DNA of 64,000 nt, taken from the NCBI GenBank assembly GCA_002690915.1, contig NZGF01000064.1, positions 38,287-102,286 on the forward strand, written 5' to 3'. Of this stretch, positions 60,341 to 64,000 are shown piece after piece. The notes below the pieces were generated by a model. The model had not been told where the DNA came from and searched no databases. It worked only from the letters and a program-made list of their open reading frames with translations. The translations under genes were made by a program, and so were the position numbers. Source of the stretch: Crocinitomicaceae bacterium (GTDB taxonomy: Bacteria; Bacteroidota; Bacteroidia; Flavobacteriales_D; Sanyastnellaceae). Each line of letters opens with the position of its first letter. Positions within the stretch are counted from its first letter, which is position 1.

Positions 60341-62122
60341 TCAGGGACAATCAATGGCAAACATGGCAAGGAAAATCAGCAGATCGCCCACATCAGTGAC
60401 CTGGTCGCCGTTCAAGTCCGTTGGGCACAGGTTTTCTGCCTGGACGCACTGCTGTATGAACTCATTCCACTCCGTGCCGGGGCCGCATGTCGTCGCGTTG
60501 ATGAGGCATGAGAAATCACAGGTGCCATCTTCTTCGTTCGCTGTGCTGTCGAAGTTACAAGCCGCCGGATACGTGCAGCCTGGGCATGGCTCTGTTTCAC
60601 AAGGGTCCGGTTGTGTTTCCCCTTCAACGAAGAAGAGACTTTGGTTGGGCGCGAGGTTGTAATACTGATCTAGGATACCCGACGGCCAATGCACTGTGAT
60701 GCTGTCTATGCCAGCGGCCAAGCCCAGCCCAAAATGCTCCCAACGGCTATTTTGCCCCATATAATTCTCACCGCATGTCGTCATGTGGTAGCCCTGCAAT
60801 CCGCTTTTATAGACACGAATCTTAGCGCCAATGCCATCGCGATTACTCACCGTGCCTTCCAACATAATCTTAATCCAGCGATTATTGTTAGGGATGGCCT
60901 CTAAAACTTGGACGTATTCTCCAACCCGGTTGTTGACCAAATCTGGAAAACCATCCAAGTTGTAGTCACCCGTCGCCGCAGAAAAGGACAGGGCCGCGAC
61001 ATCGAAAAGCCCCGTGGTATCCTCGTAAAAAACACCGCCTTCATTGTGAAAGAAATTATCGGGAACGTAGGGGTAGTTCTGCAAAATAGCGGGCCAAGAC
61101 GTATACGTGGAGAATCCTGTACAAACATGCAAATCCTCCCATCCGTCGTTGTCCATGTCGAGCCAAGTTCCTGCCCAACTCGTGAGGTTCACCAAAACGC
61201 TATCACCTGCTTCTGAGTCGTAGAGTGCAAACACACCATTCCCATCATTCACTACAAAATGATTGCCTTCAAACATTCCCGCCGACATGTACAGATCTTG
61301 GTCATCGTCCCGATCAAAATCTGTCGTTGACGTGCACATAGCGTTGATGGAATAGTCCAATCCCATGCTATCCGCATCGTTGAAAAAGTCACCCTCCTCC
61401 GTTTGCTTGTAGTACTTGTTGTCAAAACAAATCCGGTCTCTAATCAGGTGCAAATCCAATAGTCCGTCTTCATTGAAGTCCACCCATTGACCCTGGAAGT
61501 TTTGAGGCAATGGATCGCCAGTAATAAAATCAAAGGTCACTTCTTCAAAGTAGCCTCCACCCAAGTTGCGGTAAAATTCATTGAACGGAGCATCTTGGCC
61601 ACTGACATAATTGGCGACAAACAGATCCAGTAAACCATCGTTATCGTAATCCCCGAAACACGCTCCGAAGCTCTTTCGAGTGGATTGATCAATTCCACAT
61701 GCTGCACTCACGTCAGTCATCTGCAAATCGCCCTCGTTGATGTACAAACGATTCGCAGCAAGACGATAGGTGATGAATAAATCTTGGTCACCGTCGTTAT
61801 CGACGTCCGCCCACAAGATGCACTTTGCCTCATTCGGGTAGTCGGATAAAACCAACGGGTAGGGTATGAACCCCTCGCCGTTGCCCAGGAAAAACTGCAG
61901 TACTCCCATGTGGTGGGCAATGCTCAAGTCATCTAGACCATCTCCATTGAAATCTGCCATGCTAATCCCTGCTCCTAAATAACCTCCTGTGTGATCGGAC
62001 CACAGGCTCATTGCTGCACTTACATCAATGAAAGGAGCCTGCGCATGCGTCTTGTTTGACGATGGTCTCACGATAAGCATCATACAGGCAATAATTGCCA
62101 AACGCAACACCGGCAGTTGCAT
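60341..62122 (-). CDS. Secreted FG-GAP/VCBS + ASPIC/UnbV protein with dockerin-like C-terminus (paralog 2)
   Basis: Same architecture; C-terminus CPTDLNGDQVTDVGDLLIFLAMFAIDCP. Start placed at MQLPVL (62122, with GAGG upstream) rather than 62164. Confidence 0.87.
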   Translation of the reverse strand: MQLPVLRLAIIACMMLIVRPSSNKTHAQAPFIDVSAAMSLWSDHTGGYLGAGISMADFNGDGLDDLSIAHHMGVLQFFLGNGEGFIPYPLVLSDYPNEAKCILWADVDNDGDQDLFITYRLAANRLYINEGDLQMTDVSAACGIDQSTRKSFGACFGDYDNDGLLDLFVANYVSGQDAPFNEFYRNLGGGYFEEVTFDFITGDPLPQNFQGQWVDFNEDGLLDLHLIRDRICFDNKYYKQTEEGDFFNDADSMGLDYSINAMCTSTTDFDRDDDQDLYMSAGMFEGNHFVVNDGNGVFALYDSEAGDSVLVNLTSWAGTWLDMDNDGWEDLHVCTGFSTYTSWPAILQNYPYVPDNFFHNEGGVFYEDTTGLFDVAALSFSAATGDYNLDGFPDLVNNRVGEYVQVLEAIPNNNRWIKIMLEGTVSNRDGIGAKIRVYKSGLQGYHMTTCGENYMGQNSRWEHFGLGLAAGIDSITVHWPSGILDQYYNLAPNQSLFFVEGETQPDPCETEPCPGCTYPAACNFDSTANEEDGTCDFSCLINATTCGPGTEWNEFIQQCVQAENLCPTDLNGDQVTDVGDLLIFLAMFAIDCP

Positions 62123-62163
62123 GTGCCTCGATGGGTTAAATATGTTTAGGGTACTCAGCATCA

Positions 62164-62182
62164 TGAAACCAATATGGTTTCA
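62164..62182. repeat. Inverted repeat upstream of paralog 2
   Basis: TGAAACC-AATAT-GGTTTCA, perfect 7-bp arms. Confidence 0.6.
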
Positions 62183-62251
62183 ACGCTCACAGGTACTTAA
62201 AAATAACCCTGAAGGCATTTAAATCCAACCTTTTACACCTAAATCAACACA

Positions 62252-63994
62252 TCAGGGGCAGTAAGTCGCAAACGAACCAAGCATGACCAACAAATCCGCA
62301 ACATCCACTTGATTGTCCCCAGTTAGATCAGCAGGACATGGGTTTTCACATTGAGCAGTGAGGGAATTCCATATCAGCCCCCCATCACAAACCAAATCCG
62401 CGATGAGGCAAGTCAAGTCACAAGATCCGTCATCTATTGAGGCGTCAGGATTGTAGTTGCAAGCGCCTTCGTAGATGCAGCCTATGCAATTGGGCGCACA
62501 GGAGTTGCCTTCGGTGAGTTGGAGTTCGGATTGTACTGTTGTATCGTACCACGTCTCGACCAAACCCAAAGGCCATGATACCTTAATTGAGTCCACAGTT
62601 GTATGACTTGCAAGGCCAAAGTGCTCCCATCGGCTGTTTTGGGCGAGATACCCTTCTCCACAATAGGTCTCTCTGTACCAATAATCCGACCCAGCCCACA
62701 ACTCGATTTTCGAACCAACGGCATCTGCGTTGCTCTCAGTACCGTGCAATAGAATGCGCATCGCATTGTTGCCATTCGGTGTGCTTCTTCGGATTTCTGG
62801 ACCAATGCCAATTTTATGAGAAACAAAGTCGATGAAACCATCCCCATTGTAGTCCCCTGTGGCAGTGGCGTACGTCAAGGTGCTTAACGCCTCAAAAAGG
62901 CTGCCAGGCGCAGTGAAAATACCCTCATCGTTGAAAAACAGCTCGTCCGGCTCATTGGGATTTTCCATGAGTATCGCAGGGAAGTCCACATAGTCTGCAA
63001 GGCCTGTTGCTACGTGAAGTTCTTCCCAACCGTCTGCATCGATGTCCAACCATTGGCCCGACCAGCACACCTCATACATGGCAACAAGATCTGGGGTCAC
63101 ATTGGTGTAAAAACCATCCCCAGTATTCTCAAGCAACTCGTTTCCTTCCAATCCACCAGATAAAAAAAAGTCTACATCACCGTCGCGATCAAAATCATGC
63201 GGACTTGAGGACATGCAATTGATGGCCACGTCCAGACCCCGTAAGGCGGCTTCCTCGACAAACGTCGCCTCACCTGTTTCAAATCCTTTGTTGTGGTAAA
63301 ACAAATTCGGGTAAATCAGACGGTCCCGAACAACATGCAGATCCAACCACCCATCTCGGTCTGCATCCACCCAGGAAGCTTGGAAGCATTGCAAATTCGC
63401 ACCCCCCGCCCCCATGGTTTCGGTCACGTCCACAAATTGTCCGTTGCCCAGGTTTCGATATAACTCGTTTCCCTCAGGAACATCCACGGAGTACCCATAG
63501 TTCGAAACGAAGAGATCCAACAACCCGTCACGATCAAAATCCCCAATAGCGGGACCAAAACTCCGGCGGTTGTCCTGAGCGATGCCGCACGTTGCACTAA
63601 CATCGACCATGACCATGTCACCTTGGTTGATCCACAGTTTGTTCGGCGCCAAGCGAAATGCCACAAATAAATCCTGGTCCCCATCGTTGTCGATGTCGGC
63701 CCACAGCAAGCCTTTTGACTCTGCATTTGGGGTCTCCAAGCTCAGCTCAATGGGCACAAAGCCATTGTTTTCACCGATGTAAAACTTCAAATCGCCACTG
63801 TGGTGACCAAAGCTCAAGTCGTCAACACCGTCGCCATTGAAATCTGCAAAACTGACTCCTGTACCGAGGTAGCCCCCCGTGTGGTCCGTTTCTAAGCCCA
63901 ATAGTCCGTTGTCCACAACCAATTGCGCCTTCGAACCAGCGGTCGCGGCAAGCGCGACATACAACATCATCAAAAATCTCACGTATGTGCGCAT
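62252..63994 (-). CDS. Secreted FG-GAP/VCBS + ASPIC/UnbV protein with dockerin-like C-terminus (paralog 3)
   Basis: Same architecture; C-terminus CPADLTGDNQVDVADLLVMLGSFATYCP; start close to right window edge. Confidence 0.88.
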   Translation of the reverse strand: MRTYVRFLMMLYVALAATAGSKAQLVVDNGLLGLETDHTGGYLGTGVSFADFNGDGVDDLSFGHHSGDLKFYIGENNGFVPIELSLETPNAESKGLLWADIDNDGDQDLFVAFRLAPNKLWINQGDMVMVDVSATCGIAQDNRRSFGPAIGDFDRDGLLDLFVSNYGYSVDVPEGNELYRNLGNGQFVDVTETMGAGGANLQCFQASWVDADRDGWLDLHVVRDRLIYPNLFYHNKGFETGEATFVEEAALRGLDVAINCMSSSPHDFDRDGDVDFFLSGGLEGNELLENTGDGFYTNVTPDLVAMYEVCWSGQWLDIDADGWEELHVATGLADYVDFPAILMENPNEPDELFFNDEGIFTAPGSLFEALSTLTYATATGDYNGDGFIDFVSHKIGIGPEIRRSTPNGNNAMRILLHGTESNADAVGSKIELWAGSDYWYRETYCGEGYLAQNSRWEHFGLASHTTVDSIKVSWPLGLVETWYDTTVQSELQLTEGNSCAPNCIGCIYEGACNYNPDASIDDGSCDLTCLIADLVCDGGLIWNSLTAQCENPCPADLTGDNQVDVADLLVMLGSFATYCP

Positions 63995-64000
63995 CTTCTA

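Overview
The window is a dense, core-genome stretch of a Bacteroidota chromosome, probably Flavobacteriales-like (gliding/T9SS genes, GCTY..ACNYN..DDGSC modules, Bacteroidota-type promoters). Main blocks: cysQ (truncated at the left edge), rsgA, gldA, groEL/groES, secG, a TPR-like gene, lptE, a sigma-54 activator, miaB, a GT39-like membrane protein, topA, a degenerate arginase-family gene, porP/sprF-like plus gldKLMN, an ABC-F ATPase, a porG-like gene, rluD, a T9SS-CTD protein, a PASTA protein, purL, dtd, a MazG-like gene, a BNR/sortilin-like protein, nadE, a PorT-like barrel, gldB, gldC, engB, an alpha/beta hydrolase, a full dcw cluster (mraZ to ftsZ, no murF or ddl), yqeY-like, yceI-like, a two-domain unknown protein, a nitroreductase, an M28-like peptidase, and three tandem FG-GAP/ASPIC-UnbV secreted paralogs. 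I saw no CRISPR, tRNA/rRNA, prophage, transposon or defence locus. The most interesting signals are: (i) a CTGACA-N3/4-TGTCAG palindrome both upstream of a sigma-54-like groESL promoter and in front of the miaB operon, which encodes a receiver-less sigma-54 activator; (ii) a five-unit, 10-bp-phased MraZ operator array overlapping a promoter -7 box; (iii) an arginase-fold protein that appears to have lost metal ligands, next to the T9SS cluster; (iv) three tandem secreted paralogs sharing a dockerin-like C-terminus instead of a recognisable T9SS CTD; (v) an apparent fusion of a small soluble/TM protein to an outer-membrane barrel. All calls come from reading the sequence and the supplied ORF track; no searches were run.
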